64,000 nt of DNA from Poecilobothrus nobilitatus (taxonomy: Eukaryota > Arthropoda > Insecta > Diptera > Dolichopodidae). The translations under genes were made by a program, and so were the position numbers. Position 1 is the stretch's first letter. Each line of letters starts with the position of its first letter. The stretch spans positions 266,096,515 to 266,160,514 of the forward strand of contig OX352773.1 of NCBI GenBank assembly GCA_947095535.1. Direction: 5' to 3'. The notes beneath the pieces were generated by a model, which had not been told where the DNA came from, did no database searches, and saw only the letters and a program-made list of their open reading frames with translations. Positions 1 through 12,600 of the stretch are shown here, piece after piece.

Positions 1-524
1 TTTGGAAAGTCATTTCTACACCAATTATTATAACATTAATTTAAATATATTCTCAATAGAATTCTATTCATATTCTTTTTTTTGTTGCAACATCTGAATT
101 AAAAATTGAAAATAATTAATTTTCTATAAAAAATATGTAGGTAGGTACCTATTTTTTTTTCGTTTTTTTTTTTTTTTTGAAAAATAACATACTTCTTTAC
201 TATAAAAAATTAATTTGATTTAAAAAAAAAATAATGAATTTAGGCAACAAATCTTTAATATTTCATTCAGCCAAAAAAAATTAGATATATTCCCATTCTC
301 TTTGCATTTTAAGTTTCAAAATTGTCCCAAAACCCCTTCCCCCTCCTATTTTTAGCTTTTTCATGATTCTTTAATGGTACTTAATGTTTTTTTAAAGATA
401 CTTTACATTGATTGCTTATTTTCATATTAAAAAAAAAAAAAACTGAAACAAAAATGAAAGATGTTGATTTGTTAATCGGATTTCATTTAATAATGTTACA
501 TAATAAAATAAGATAAAAATGATG
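1..524. other. AT-rich intergenic DNA, no gene seen
   Basis: The stretch is strongly AT-rich with several poly-A and poly-T runs and frequent stops in all frames. I see no coding region or recognisable repeat in it. Confidence 0.6.
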
Positions 525-1000
525 TATAATAAAATTCCCTTTACGTTTGTGACACTTTAAAAGAGACGATGTGGATTTAGAAAAATAGATATATTGTAAA
601 TCAGTATTGAATTCTGAGTCAATTTAGCTATGTGCGTTCATCTGTCCATTAATCGCTCTCCACCCACCTCTCGACAGGTTCGAGAAGCTGCCATACAAAT
701 TCATTATAGTTATCAGAAATATTATGAAAAGAAGTTAAGGACTATGCCAAAGACTTCAGCAAAATTTGTTGACCATATATCTTCTATCCATTTTGGAACT
801 TAATAAACGTAGACATCTGAAATTTTGTAAAAACAAATTATCATTTTATGTCAATAATTTCCTGTATTTTGGTACTTTATTAAGTTAGACCTCTAAAATT
901 TTATAAAAAATTGTTAAATTGTATGGGAAGAGCATAACTTACGTTAGTACGGGTATCCTAGAGTTGGTTTAGTCAACTATAACACTATTCCTTGTTATTT
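525..1000 (-). mobile_element. Degenerate family B (HINE-like) relic
   Basis: Read on the minus strand, this resembles the family B copies elsewhere in the window. The 3' part appears near 530-560 (ttacgtttgtgacac), followed by an eroded (GTCC)-like tract near 640. The 5' part ends near 945-1000 with a variant of gtacgggtatcc and a gttgac-type hairpin. The internal array is reduced and many bases differ, so this is an old copy. Confidence 0.6.
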
Positions 1001-1566
1001 TTATAAAATTTTGAACTTTCTAAGTTACGTTTTTTTAGCATCCACACTAATATAACAAATACACATAAATATATGAGTTCCCTTACCATATTTTTTTTTC
1101 ATACGGAAAAAATGAATGATTTCTTAGAAATAAAAAATTAAATTTGAAAATTAAATAGAGTCGAACATTAAAAATTAAGAGAATAAAATTTGTTAACCTG
1201 TACTTAAACTATTTTCTATTTTAACATTGAAATTTTTTTACATTTCTTTTAGATTTCTTCTGCCATTAATTATAACTAATTCTTAATAATATGATTTAAA
1301 TTAAAGATCTCTTAATATTTAATTTGAAATTTTTTTATTTTAATTATGTAAAAATAGGAAAAGATATAAAAAATGTATTTTCCTAAAGATAGCAATTCTT
1401 TAGATTAGGTAAAAAAAATTTCATTTAAGATATGATGATTTTAAAATATGTATAAAAAAATATTAATATTACAAAATTTCAGATTTTATGATCTATGTTT
1501 TTGGAAATATTTTAATATCATAGGAATAATTTGACATCTTTGGTATTAGAATTCAAAAATAAATTA
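1001..1566. other. AT-rich intergenic DNA, no gene seen
   Basis: AT-rich sequence between two interspersed elements. No open frame of note and no repeat that I recognise. Confidence 0.5.
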
Positions 1567-3151
1567 AACGAGGAAGAATACAGTTGACTTTGTCAACTCT
1601 TAGATACCAGTACGAACCGTTAGTATGTTCACAGCCTGTCACTCTGCTTACAATATTATTTTTTTAATATTTTAGTATTTTAAAATAATTTGGGTGAATT
1701 TTATAATTTCTAGAACTATGGGTTGTACATATATTCAAACTATATGTTTATATGTACATTCTTCAAAAGCAGATTCTAACCTTTCACATAACGATTACCA
1801 ATCCAAAACTTTTTCAAATATTCTATAGTACCATTTAATACTAAGCGGTAAATGTATATTAAATTTACTAAGTACAAAACAGTAAATATAATTTTAAATA
1901 TTATATTATATTATATTTAAATATTCCATTGACAGAATAATTTCTTATAAGTACAATAAAATACATATGTGTATGTAAATACGGCGCTATATAATATACA
2001 TCTATACTCTTATCATTCATTCACTAGTGACATATACGATATGTAAATAAACATGATATTATATAAGTATGTATATATATCAATATCATATAAATAAAAA
2101 TTCTTCAAGCAACCGTTATGTTGTTTATTTAATTACATTTTTTTGTACTACGCATTATATCCTCAACAATTTCAAATTATCGAGTAAAACAAAATGGAAA
2201 AAATTCGTTAATGAAATTTGTTAGAAAATTTGAAAAAATCAAGTAACACTTTCGTCAATTATAAAGTAACCCTATATTATTAAAAAAAGTTGTTAACAGA
2301 AATAAAAACATAATGTTGGAGCTTTAATTTTTGTGTATTACTTCAAAAAAATTTTAACAGGTGTTCAAGTTACAGGTGTTTAAAAATAGGAAATTTTCAG
2401 TTTTTGACCCCTTACAGCTCCTAAACGGGGGGTGATACAAAAAAAATTTCTGAAATGACTCATACTAATTTTTAAAGATCTAACTTCTGTCAAAATTTCA
2501 GTTTCCAACTTTAACCGTTTAGAAGATGGAAGGGTTAAAGAATTTTGCAAAATTTGAGTTTCGCATAACGGTAAATTAAGACACCGTATGCCAAAAATAT
2601 ATATTTATTGTATATATACTTTTAAAGCTAATGAAAGTAGTAATCGTTTGGCGTTTTCAAAATGAAGATATACCTTATAGAACTTGTGCTATAACAATTT
2701 AAATATAGAGCTTTTTTGAACCTTTGGGGAGCTGTAGCTCCGTAACGGGTGGGGCTACAAAAAAAAGTTATTAAAAATAAAATTAATATTTTTGTGAGAT
2801 CTATCAGTAGTTAAAATTTCATAGCTCTATTGCAAAAAAACTGTGGAGATCTAAAAGTTAGGTGTTCGAGAGCTACCCTAAGGCTTGGTCCAAACTCAAC
2901 CAAAAAAAATAGGGAACCTACAAATTACTCCCAAAATATTTTGTGTAAATTTCAAGATTCTAGCTTTCTTAGTTTTTGAGTTAGCGTGCTGACGGACGGA
3001 CGGACGGACGGACGGACGGACATGGCTCAAAAGTCTTAGAATTTTTTTCTGATCCGATCCATACCTTTGAAGGTATATCTAGCTCGCTTATTTCGAGGTG
3101 TTACAAACGGAGGAGTAATTTTATTATACCCGATCCTATCGTACGGGTATA
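1567..3151 (+). mobile_element. Family A element, complete copy 1 (Helentron-associated, DINE-1/mini-me-like)
   Basis: The element begins AACGAGGAAGAATACAG, followed by the small palindrome gttgactttgtcaac and a subterminal motif like gatacccgtacgaac. It ends with a 3' hairpin, ttatacccg...cgggtataa. The 5' motif tacccgtac and the 3' motif gtacgggta are inverted copies of each other. About 150 bp before the 3' end is a (GGAC)n tract of about 7.5 units (2991-3021). There is no coding capacity. Structure and the (GTCY)n tract match the DINE-1/mini-me group of non-autonomous Helentron-associated elements in flies; this assignment is inferred from architecture. Confidence 0.8.
2991..3021 (+). repeat. 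(GGAC)n microsatellite inside family A copy 1
   Basis: About 7.5 units of the tetranucleotide, preceded by agttagcgtgct and followed by atggct. The same position in the other A copies carries a different number of units. Confidence 0.9.
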
Positions 3152-3439
3152 AAAAATATACTATAAAAAATAAATTAAATAAATTTATATTAATATAAAG
3201 GAATACTTATAGGAATTTCATAAAAATGTTTTAATTAACTCTAAAAGTATTAAAGCAACACAATACAATATTATACTATTAGTAACTTAACATGTTGTCT
3301 CTTTTTTAGTATTATTCTATCTTAGTTTAAAATTGAAATTTTATATTAAAACTTTTTCCTTTGTTTCCGACATTATCATGAGAATAGTACTGGTTTATGT
3401 ATACACTTATATATTCAGACAGTGCTATAGTACGAGTAA
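3152..3439. other. AT-rich spacer
   Basis: Short AT-rich spacer between family A copy 1 and a tRNA-like repeat. No feature recognised. Confidence 0.5.
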
Positions 3440-3512
3440 GTAGTTAACACAACGATATTTCATTCGAAAGGCCTCAAGTTCAAACTCCAACTGGGTCATA
3501 TAGAATAAATAA
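3440..3512 (+). repeat. tRNA-like SINE fragment, family T3 copy 1
   Basis: It shares an ordered block with 6137-6210: a ttcgaaagg-like stretch, a B-box-like segment (agttcaaactcc), then ctgggtcatatagaataa and an A/T-rich tail. The B-box resemblance suggests a tRNA-derived short interspersed element. The A box is not clear and I see no target duplication. Confidence 0.45.
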
Positions 3513-3575
3513 AACTATAATTTTTATAATATAATTTTTTCTTATAACTAATGTATAATTAATATAACATAATTA

Positions 3576-3867
3576 AACAAGGCAGAATGTAAACCAAAGA
3601 TTTTTAAAAGCCTACTTTTCCAAAAGATAATACAAACTGTTTAGAAATATGACTTGCACCAAAATTTTAAAATTTCATATAAAAAAAATGTGAAAATCGG
3701 AATTTTTTACAATTTTTAGGAGCTGTAAGTCCGAAACCCTATATAACTAAGAAAAACCGTTAACACACGTAAAAATATATTACTGGAGTTTTAATTTTTT
3801 CATCTTGCCGAAATTTCAAGTCGCTAACTAAAAAAGTGGAGTAATGAAGGTAGAAAAATCATACAAA
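3576..3867 (+). mobile_element. Family D element, 5' part (split by family A copy 2)
   Basis: Starts AACAAGG and carries the family D 5' landmark, a motif resembling gcgcacatttccaaaaga (here agcctacttttccaaaaga). It continues co-linearly with the D copy at 38840-39994 read in reverse, until near 'catacaaaa', where family A copy 2 begins. The remaining D sequence resumes at 5478. Confidence 0.7.
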
Positions 3868-5469
3868 AACTAGGAAGAATACAGTTGCCTTTGTCAACTC
3901 TTAGATAGATTCAGTTGCCTTTGTCAACTCTTAGAATCTACGAACAGTTAGTATGTTCACAGCCTGTCACTCTGCTTACAATATTATTTTTTTAATATTT
4001 TAGTATTTTAAAATAATTTGGAATTTTATAATTTCTAGAACTATGGGTTGTACATATATTCAAGCTATATTTTTTTCATTCTTCAAAAGCAGATTCTAAC
4101 CTTTCACATAACGATTATCAATCCAAAACTTTTTCAAATATTCTATAGTACCATTTAATACTAAGCGGTAAATGTATATTAAATTTACTTAGTATAAAAT
4201 AATAAATATAATTTTAAATATTATATTATATTATATTTAAATATTCCATTGACAGAATAATTTCTTATAAGGACATAAAATACATATATGTATGTAAATG
4301 CGGCGCTATATAATATACATCTATACTCTTATCATTCATTCACTAGTGACATATACGATATGTAAATAAACATAATATTATATAAGTATGTATATAATAT
4401 ATTAATATCATATAAATAAAAATTCTTCAAGCAACCGTTATGTTGTTTATTTATTTACATTTTTATGTACTACGCATTATATCCTCAACAATTTCAAATT
4501 ATCGAGTAAAACAAATGCAAAAAATTTGTTGAAGAAATTTGTTAGAAAATTTGAAAAAATCAAGTAACACTTTCGTCAATTATAAAGTAACCCTATATTA
4601 TTAAAAAAAGTTGTTAACAGAAATAAGAGTATAATGTTGAAGCTTTAATTTTTGTGTATTACTTCAAAAAAATTTTAACAGGTGTTCAAGTTACAGGTGT
4701 TTAAAAATAGGAAATTTTCAGTTTTTGACCCCTTACAGCTCCTAAACGGGGGGTGATACAAAAAAAATTTCTGAAATGACTCATACTTATTTTCAAAGAT
4801 CTAACTTCTGTCAAAATTTCAAGTTTCCAACTTAAACCGTTTAGAAGATAGAAGGGTTGAAGGATTTTGCAAAATTTGAGTTTCGCATAACGGTAAATTA
4901 AGACACCGTATGCCACAAATATATATTTATTGTATATATACTTTTAAAGCAAATAAAAGTAGTAATCGTTTGTCGTTTTCAAAATGAAGATATACCTTAT
5001 ACAACTTGTGCTATAACAATTTAAATATAGTGCTTTTTTGAACCTTTGGGGAGCTGTAGCTCCGTAACGGATGGGGGTACAAAAAAAAGTTATTAAAAAT
5101 AAAATCAATATTTTTGTGAGATCTATCAGTAGTTAAAATTTTATAGTTCTATTGCAAAAAAAATGTGGGGATCTAAAAGTTAGGTGTTCGAGAGCTACCC
5201 TAAGGCTTGGTCCAAACTCAACCAAAAAAAATAGGGAACCTACAAATTACTCCCAGAATATTTTGTGTAAATTTCAAGATTCTAGCTTTCTTAGTTTTTG
5301 AGTTAGCGTGCTGACGGACGGACGGACGGACGGACGGACATGGCTCAAAAGTCTTAGAATTTTTTTCTGATCCGATCCATACCTTTGAAGGTATATCTAG
5401 CTCGCTTATTTCGAGGTGTTACAAACGGAGGAGTAATTTTATTATACCCGATCCTATCGTACGGGTATA
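3868..5469 (+). mobile_element. Family A element, copy 2, nested in family D
   Basis: Starts AACTAGGAAGAATACAG (one substitution from copy 1) and ends with the same 3' hairpin and cgggtataa. The 5' terminal hairpin block is duplicated: a cagttgcctttgtcaactc stretch occurs twice, at about 3881 and 3911. The (GGAC)n tract has about 6.75 units (5313-5339). Family D sequence lies on both sides, so this copy inserted into an existing D element. It is in the same orientation as copy 1. Confidence 0.8.
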
Positions 5470-5477
5470 AAAATATA

Positions 5478-5774
5478 TAAAAAAATATATATATAATTGT
5501 AATATTGATTTACAAAGGTAAAAAATATTCCTGTCAAATGGCGTTTTCAGGTTGAAAAAATGTTAAGTAGAACATGAGATATACATATTTAAAAATAGGC
5601 CTTTTCAAAGTTGGAAGGGTTGTAGCTTCGTAATGGATGGGGCTATATGAAAAAGTTATTCTACAACATTAATTTTTGATGAGACCTATTCATGGTTAAA
5701 ACTAATAGGCTGAGGGCTGAAAACTAATAGGCTGAATAGGCACATTTTTTTCAAACTTTTTTTGAAAATGTGCT
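5478..5774 (+). mobile_element. Family D element, 3' part
   Basis: Continuation of the D element begun at 3576. It contains the aatggcgttttcagg and gtagcttcgtaatggatgg landmarks and ends with the D 3' hairpin region, ...ttgaaaatgtgcta. Compared with the D copy at 38840, about 45-50 bp around the A insertion point are missing, and the GTCC-rich stretch is lost. Confidence 0.7.
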
Positions 5775-5834
5775 AATAAAAAATAATATAATAAAATAAA
5801 AAATTTAAAGAATTTTTCAATAAGATAAATAGAT

Positions 5835-6010
5835 GGTGGGAAAATAAAAATATTTATTTGCTTTTAATAGCTACAGCGGACTAGCTGCAATGGCAAATCA
5901 TTTGAAGTGAAACTAATAATTTCAGAAACAGAACCTTTGTCATATATGAGTAACAAATAACTTAGTGTATATCCTATGATGCTTATAGGAGTAGAAAAAA
6001 GAAAAAAAAA
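5835..6010 (+). repeat. Interspersed repeat family E, copy 1
   Basis: Shares with 6365-6550 and 46870-47015 the ordered blocks aatagctacagc..., ...cagaaac-gaa.ctt.gtca.atatgagta, ...acttagtg.at...ccta and cttataggagt.g followed by an A-rich end. No coding frame and no terminal repeats seen, so the class is unknown. Confidence 0.5.
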
Positions 6011-6136
6011 TCTACTCTAATGTAAGAATAATTTCAATTAATTCTACTCTTTTCGTCAATTAAAACACACCACACAATTGTTATTCGGTTCTTACTCTAT
6101 TTTTATTTGTTATGCAAAAAACTGCTTAAAAATTTT

Positions 6137-6210
6137 AAGTAGATCCAAAAGTAAATTTTCGTACGAAAGGTCTCAGGTTCAAACCCCGGCTGGGTCATAT
6201 AGATTAATAA
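6137..6210 (+). repeat. tRNA-like SINE fragment, family T3 copy 2
   Basis: Contains tcaggttcaaaccccggctg, which includes a near-canonical RNA polymerase III B box (GGTTCAAACCC), followed by gggtcatatagattaataaa. It matches the copy at 3440. It lies between two family E repeats, so T3 and E may have moved together. Confidence 0.5.
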
Positions 6211-6364
6211 AAATAATATAGATTTTTCTTATAATATATATAATTAGTAAAATATAATTAAATTAAAAATAACTATATATGTTCTATAAATTATAATTAA
6301 TATCATATTGTAATAGCTATATAATAAAATAATAATAAACCATAATTCTTGTATAAGATAATAG

Positions 6365-6550
6365 ATGGCGTCGAAATAAAAAAGAAATGTCTTTCCTGTG
6401 CAATAGCTACAGCCGAGTAATCAACGACTTAGTGAAATTAATGATTCACGAAACTGAAGCTTAGTCAAATATGAATAATAAATGATTTAGTGGATGCCTT
6501 ATACTCTTCATAGGAGTGGCAAGGAAAAAAGTGGTGTTTATGGAGTGGTA
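6365..6550 (+). repeat. Interspersed repeat family E, copy 2
   Basis: Best preserved plus-strand copy of family E: agctacagccgagtaatcaa, gattcacgaaactgaagctt, then ctcttcataggagtggcaag and an A-rich stretch. It is directly followed by a gtgtgtgtatatgtgtgtct tract that resembles part of the element at 17720-18130. Confidence 0.5.
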
Positions 6551-6689
6551 TGTGTGTGTATATGTGTGTCTGTGGGCACGTGTACAGCTTAGAAATATTA
6601 CTTTATCTATTATTTCCAATAGCATTATTCATATATAATTGGGTTTATCTCAGTAATAGAGACATATCATTTATATAATTAAAGGAATG

Positions 6690-6821
6690 GAGCCTCGGTG
6701 GCCTAGTGGTTCGCTCTTTGAAAGAGCGTATAAAATACGCCGTAGGCACTGTGGGAGTGTGGATGGGAAGGCTGTGTAATTTTTTGTCCACATTTATGTG
6801 TAGAGAAATGCATTAAAAAAA
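6690..6821 (+). mobile_element. tRNA-derived SINE (family T1), copy 1
   Basis: The head, gcctcggtggcctagtgg, has an RNA polymerase III A-box-like block (tggcctagtgg). The body (ggctgtgtaattttttgtcc, then gagaaatgcatta) and A-tail are shared with copies at 17246 and 33867. A perfect 13-bp target duplication, aattaaaggaatg, flanks it (6677-6689 and 6822-6834). This shows LINE-type retroposition. The B-box region is eroded. Confidence 0.85.
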
Positions 6822-6839
6822 AATTAAAGGAATGAAAAT

Positions 6840-8181
6840 AAAAAAAATTTTATAACATTGTATATAATAAATATTATAACATAACATTGGATATGGGGAA
6901 CATCCCAGTTTGTCTAAATCCATTTCTTAAAAAACATTTCACCTAATGTTATTTGACAAAATAGACTTACAACAAAATGTCACTTCAGAAAGAGATATTT
7001 AACAAAAGGGACATTTCACAAAAAGTATTTTAATAAAATAGTACCTATATAAAGTTCACAATAAGTTTTAACTGCATATAGTGAAGTACAATAGAATAAA
7101 ACTTCATTTGAGTTCAATTCTGACCTAAGATATTATTTAGAGTCGATTAGTTAACAATAATTTTTTTTACACGCGACTATCACTTCATTATTCCATTCAC
7201 TTTGAAATTTATTTTTCTTATTTTAACCAAATTAGTTTAAATTAATCAACATTGTAGGAATGATCCGAATATTTTATTTCTTATTACTTTAACACGAAAA
7301 GGTGATATTGAAATCAAAACTTATAAAAATCAAAAATTCCTTCAGTTCTTGCAGAACATCAAAAATTAAAAAAAAGATTTAAAAGCAACAACAATAAACT
7401 ATATTTATTCTTTAAATTTTCCGGTCAATTGATTCTTTTGAAATTTGATTTCCTTTGTCAGTTTATAACTATTTCAGAACACGTTACACACGTTCAACTT
7501 TTTCTTTTTTAAATAAATAGAAAAATCCTAAATCCTTATAGATTTTTTATTTCAGCTTTTATTGTATTTTCTAAACATTGTTATGGGTTTCATTTCATCA
7601 AATTAATTACAGGCTTTCGTTTTTCATAATTGATCTTTATAACCGATTTCTTATATAGAAAATTCATAAAAATAAAATTGAATCGACTGTAATAAAAGAT
7701 ACATTTGAACAGAATCGAATTTAATATAAAAAAAATAAACAGTTTTAAAATTATAATATTTTAAAATATTTTACATTCAAAATGGCAGAGACATGGTTTT
7801 TAAGCGTAATTTCAAATAAATATTAACTTACTTCATTAATATGCGACAAATAAAACATCTACAATTCAAATGCAAATTACCGCCGCTTATAAATGACACA
7901 AACCGTATAAAGTATAAACAAAACCGCAAACAGACATAACGAAATAAATGTTAAGAGCTGACAAAACAAAACAATAAAAAATTATCAAAAAATTAATAAC
8001 TATTTAGCGAAAATATTTTTGGATTGAAACAAGGGATGTGGAGTCGGGGTCGAAGTCGTATACAAAATAAGCCGCCTGCTGTTCCAAAAAGAAATTAATA
8101 TTAAATTTAAAACCTACCAAAAAATAATAGATTTTGTGTTTAATTAAATTGTACTTATTGGTTAAAAAAATTTTATATAAA
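6840..8181. other. AT-rich intergenic DNA, no gene seen
   Basis: No recognisable coding region, RNA gene or repeat. All frames are closed by frequent stops. Confidence 0.6.
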
Positions 8182-9688
8182 AACGAGGAAGAGTGCAGTA
8201 AAGTAGACTGTGTCAACTCTGGGATACCCGTATGAACGTAATATATCCTATTATAAAACTTGATCATCTTTTAAAAACATTCAGATGTTTTAGTACCGAA
8301 CCACAGAGATATATTTATGTAAATTGTGGAGTTGTATGACATCTACCCGAATCTATTGCGCCTAGCTTCATTAAGTTCCAAGAAATGCAAGAAGCCTAAA
8401 CCGGCCGCATTAGATCAATCAAATTTTACAAAAGTTTTTGGCATGCAACTCGACACTTTTTCACCGCAACCAAATTTTGCAGAAGTTGTTGCCATACAAC
8501 TTGATCATCATTCGCAAAATTGCAGATACCTAGATTGAACAGACACTGGGTTATTTTCATTTAAAAAAAAACGTTGTATGGCAGCTACTCGAACCCGGGG
8601 GCCGAAAATGCTAGAGTTAAATAGCAAAACTAACAATTTTACAAAAGTGACGTAAAAAAAATTTCAGCCTCCTAGCTCCTCTATTTTTTGAGTTATCGGG
8701 CGGACGGACACTGAGTTCTTTTCATTTAAAAAGAGATTTTGTATGGCAGCTACCCGAACCCGTCGCACCACCACAACCAAATTTTGCAGAAGTTGTTGCC
8801 ATAAAACTTGATCACCATTTGCAAGATTTCAGACGCCTAGCTTTATTAACTTCCAAGAGGTGCAAGAAGCCTGAACCGGCTGCTCTAGACCAACCAAATT
8901 TTACAAAAGTTGTTGGCATATAACTCGACACCTCTTTACTAAATTTCAGATTCCTAGCTTCAATAAACACTGAGTTATTCTCATTTAACCGGATAAGTTG
9001 TATGGCAGCTACCCGAACCCGTCGCACCACCACAACCAAATTTTGCAAAAGTTGTTGCCATAAAACTTGATCATCATTTGCAAGATTTCAGACGCCTAGC
9101 TTTATTAACTTCCAAGAGGTGCAAGAAGCCTGAACCGGCTGCTCTAGACCAACCAAATTTTACAAAAGTTGTTGGCCTGTAACTCGACACCTCTTTACTA
9201 AATTTCAGGTTCCTAGCTTCAATAGACACTGATTTATTCTCATTTAAACGGAGAAGTTGTATGGCAGCTACCCGAATCCGCCGCACCACCACAACCAAAT
9301 TTTACAGAAGTTGTTGCCATAAAACTTAATCATCATTTGCAAAATTTCAGAAACCTAGCTTGAATAGATACTGAGTTATTTCTATATAAAGAAAGAAGTT
9401 GTATGGCAGCTACTCGAACCCGCCGACCGAAAATGTTGGATTTAAATAGCAAAACTAACAATTTTGCTAAAGTGACGTAAAAAAAATTTCAGCCCCCTAG
9501 CTCCTTTATTTTTTGAGTTATCGTGCGGACGGACGGACGGACGGACGGACGTACATGGCTTAATCGACTCAGAATTCGATTCTGAGCCGATCCATACCTT
9601 TGACACTATATCTAGCTCGACTCCTTTAAGGTGTCACAAACGTAATGGCAAATTTATTATACCCTTGAACATAGTTCATACGGGTATA
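8182..9688 (+). mobile_element. Family B element, complete copy 1 (HINE-like with internal tandem repeats)
   Basis: Begins AACGAGGAAGAGTGCAG. The 5' subterminal motif atacccgtatgaac and the 3' motif gttcatacgggtat form a 14-bp perfect inverted pair. The 3' end is a hairpin, ttataccc...gggtataa. Internal landmarks (gttgttgcca) recur at about 8484, 8792, 9051 and 9309, giving unit lengths of about 308, 259 and 258 bp. A (GGAC)n tract of about six units lies near 9528-9551. There is no coding capacity; open frames across the array are by-products of the repetition. Confidence 0.85.
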
Positions 9689-12600
9689 ATAAACCGGAGA
9701 TTATTAAAAGAGATGATAATTATTTGCTGGGCTATTTTAGTTACAAATTAAGTAGATCAACCAATACTATTTTACAAATATTAATAGCTTAAAAGCGCCT
9801 ATTTCATAAAGCAAAATTACAAATAAAATTACCACCTCTCTGCATACACTCGATTAAAATGAACATTAACAGCATCACAATAAGAATATGGTTAAAAATT
9901 TTTCATTTTTCGATATGAAATTGAATTTTTCAAGTATGTTTTTTTAAATTACATATCGTGTTGCTATGCTATATAATACACGTTATACAATTTAACTTTT
10001 CAACTACTTAAAAAAATTTTTTTTTTAGAAAATTTTGATAGGTTGTCATCAGACACGAAAACAAGGTCATAAAATTCTATGACAAAAAAAAATTAAATTC
10101 CGATCAAATTTTGTTTGCCGGAAACTATTGAAAGCGTGGTCTTAAAGATTAAACGGAAATTTGATAGATTTAAACATAGGAAGAAAAAAATGAAAGCAAG
10201 TGAAGGATAATGAACTGTAAACTATAAAAAGAAAAAAAAAATATATAAAAAACAAAATTAAATAAAATTTTATTTCAAGCAATAATCAATATTTTCTCGC
10301 CTTTTTACTTATACCCATTCCTTATATTTTTTACCATTCTCTTTAATGCTGTTCATATGTATATCCTTTTTGTTGTAGTTATAATTTTTATAATAAAAAA
10401 AAAAATTATTGCGAAGAAAAAAAAATAAATTTTTTATAGAAATTGAAATTAAATTATATCTACTATTAGTAATATTTTAGAGTGACCAATTTACTGTGTT
10501 ATGTGTTAAAAAAAAATTTCATTAAAAAGTTTTTTAATATAGGCATGTTTTAGGTTATAATAATTAGGCTGTTAAGTAATAACTAAATGACAGACAATAT
10601 TAAATATAAATTGAAACCTTATAAAGTTTAAATATATAACATTTAATTATATGGATTACAGTGATATCCATGTTTCTTCTACATTTAACTTTTATACAAC
10701 CATCATCAAATACTAAAATTAGAAAATATTCATCCAGTTCTAAAGTGATCTAACTTAAAATTTTCAATTTAATAGCATATTTTATAACAATTTTTTTAAC
10801 GGAAAAATTGTTTACTTTAAAAATATTAATGTTTTTTTAAAATTATTTTTTTTTTTTAAAACTCTTTATTTAAAATTGCATTTGAAGTTGTAGTTATATT
10901 CTGTAGCAGAATCTCTTACATATGTTGTTTTTATTTTGTTCGTTATACTCTTCGCAATTCAAATACCTAAAGATTCTTAGGAAGTTCAAAAAAAAAAAAA
11001 AAATTAATTTCTCTGAACATTTAATTCATATAATCATATAATATTCAAAATGGCCGCTATATGAATAAGTCAAATAAGATTAGCATTAAACTATAACAAA
11101 ATATGTGAGATTAGTGTTGGCATCACTTAATTTAAATTTCCTATTTAATAAAAATACTAAAATGAATATTTTCACTTTTCAGAGCAATCATCCAAAACAA
11201 AGTACAGGAAGGCTAAAAGTTATGTAAATGGTAATATTAAATTTTGAAATAAATTAAAAACATAATCATAATAATATGTATTGACAGCTTTTCATTTTTA
11301 ATATTATCTAGTCTTTGTGTTATAATAAATATTCGCTTTTTATTTATGTCCTGCTTTCACCGATTGAATTTCATTTCATTTCTTTTTATTTTATTAAATT
11401 TTACTTTCATGTTCTCTTGAAATATCACTTCTACAGGAAATCGAAAAAATTATTTTTAAATTTTATAGAATGTCAATATCGAAATTCATTCTGTAATGAA
11501 ATTTTTCAACAAAAAATCGTACACACAGGATATTTAAAATTTCAATTTAAAAATTTTTAAATAAAATAAAATTTCAACACTTTATACTTGACAAAATTCT
11601 TAAGAAATACTATAAAACTTACAATATAAATATTATAACAAATCATCTCAACTATCAAATTCTAAAAAAAAAAAAATAAAATTTATTTAATCGAAACTAA
11701 AAAATCAAAAATTCGTAATATTTTTTTATATTTAAACTTAAAAATAAATTGAATTCAAAATTTTAAAGAGTGTGTGAAAATAAAAAAGAACTGAAAGAAC
11801 TGATATTGTTAAATCCAATAATTCAACCAACTATCAGATTTACTTTTTGTACAGATTATCATATTAAATAAGATCAGAACATTAAAGAACCTGTTAAGCA
11901 CTTTCTATGTCATTACCCCGCAACGACTAAAATTCACTAAAAAAAATTCACTAATTAAAAGTAGTATCACTGTAAGCCTTATTTTCTCCTATATAAATTT
12001 TAGCTTTTTTAATTGAAATATAACCACGTAACTTTAAAAATAAATTTGAAATAATAACACCAAATAACAAGCAAAATTTTAAATATTTAAAAAAAAATAT
12101 TATTAAATTTTTTAAAAATTTTAATAGAATTTTTTAAACGATTTTTATTTACAATAAGATTTTTTTAAACGATAAGATTTTTTTAAACAATACAAGTCAA
12201 CAGTATCACTAAAGGTTGCTTTAAGCTTTTTGTATTTAATGTTACAAGAAAACCATCCAGAAATCTGGAGAGTGAAAAAATCTTCAGGAGAGGAAGAAGA
12301 ATGCAAAGGTCTTGAGCGAAAACGGACTATAAAAAAAAAAATCTGACAGAAGGATAAAGATATTTATATTATAAAACGCGTCAAATTGTTATATTTATTA
12401 AAAATTCTTTAAAAATCTAAAAATTGCAAACATTTCTTTATAACTTCAATAACACTATGGATAGCTTTAATATATATAAATCGTTTATAATACCCGTATA
12501 TCTTATGTTTATAATAAAAAAAATAGAAACATTATTGCGTATATCCAAAAGATTTTCGCTTCAAAATCATCTTATGCCACGTAAAAATATAAATTTTCAA

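Noticed and set aside
8812..9298. Minus-strand peptides with repeated VVVVRRVRVAAIQL-like sequence (also at 31329, 31588, 52284, 52543)
   Set aside because: Identical peptides fall at the same place in every 259-bp unit of family B on the non-element strand. They are by-products of repetition with no independent gene signal.
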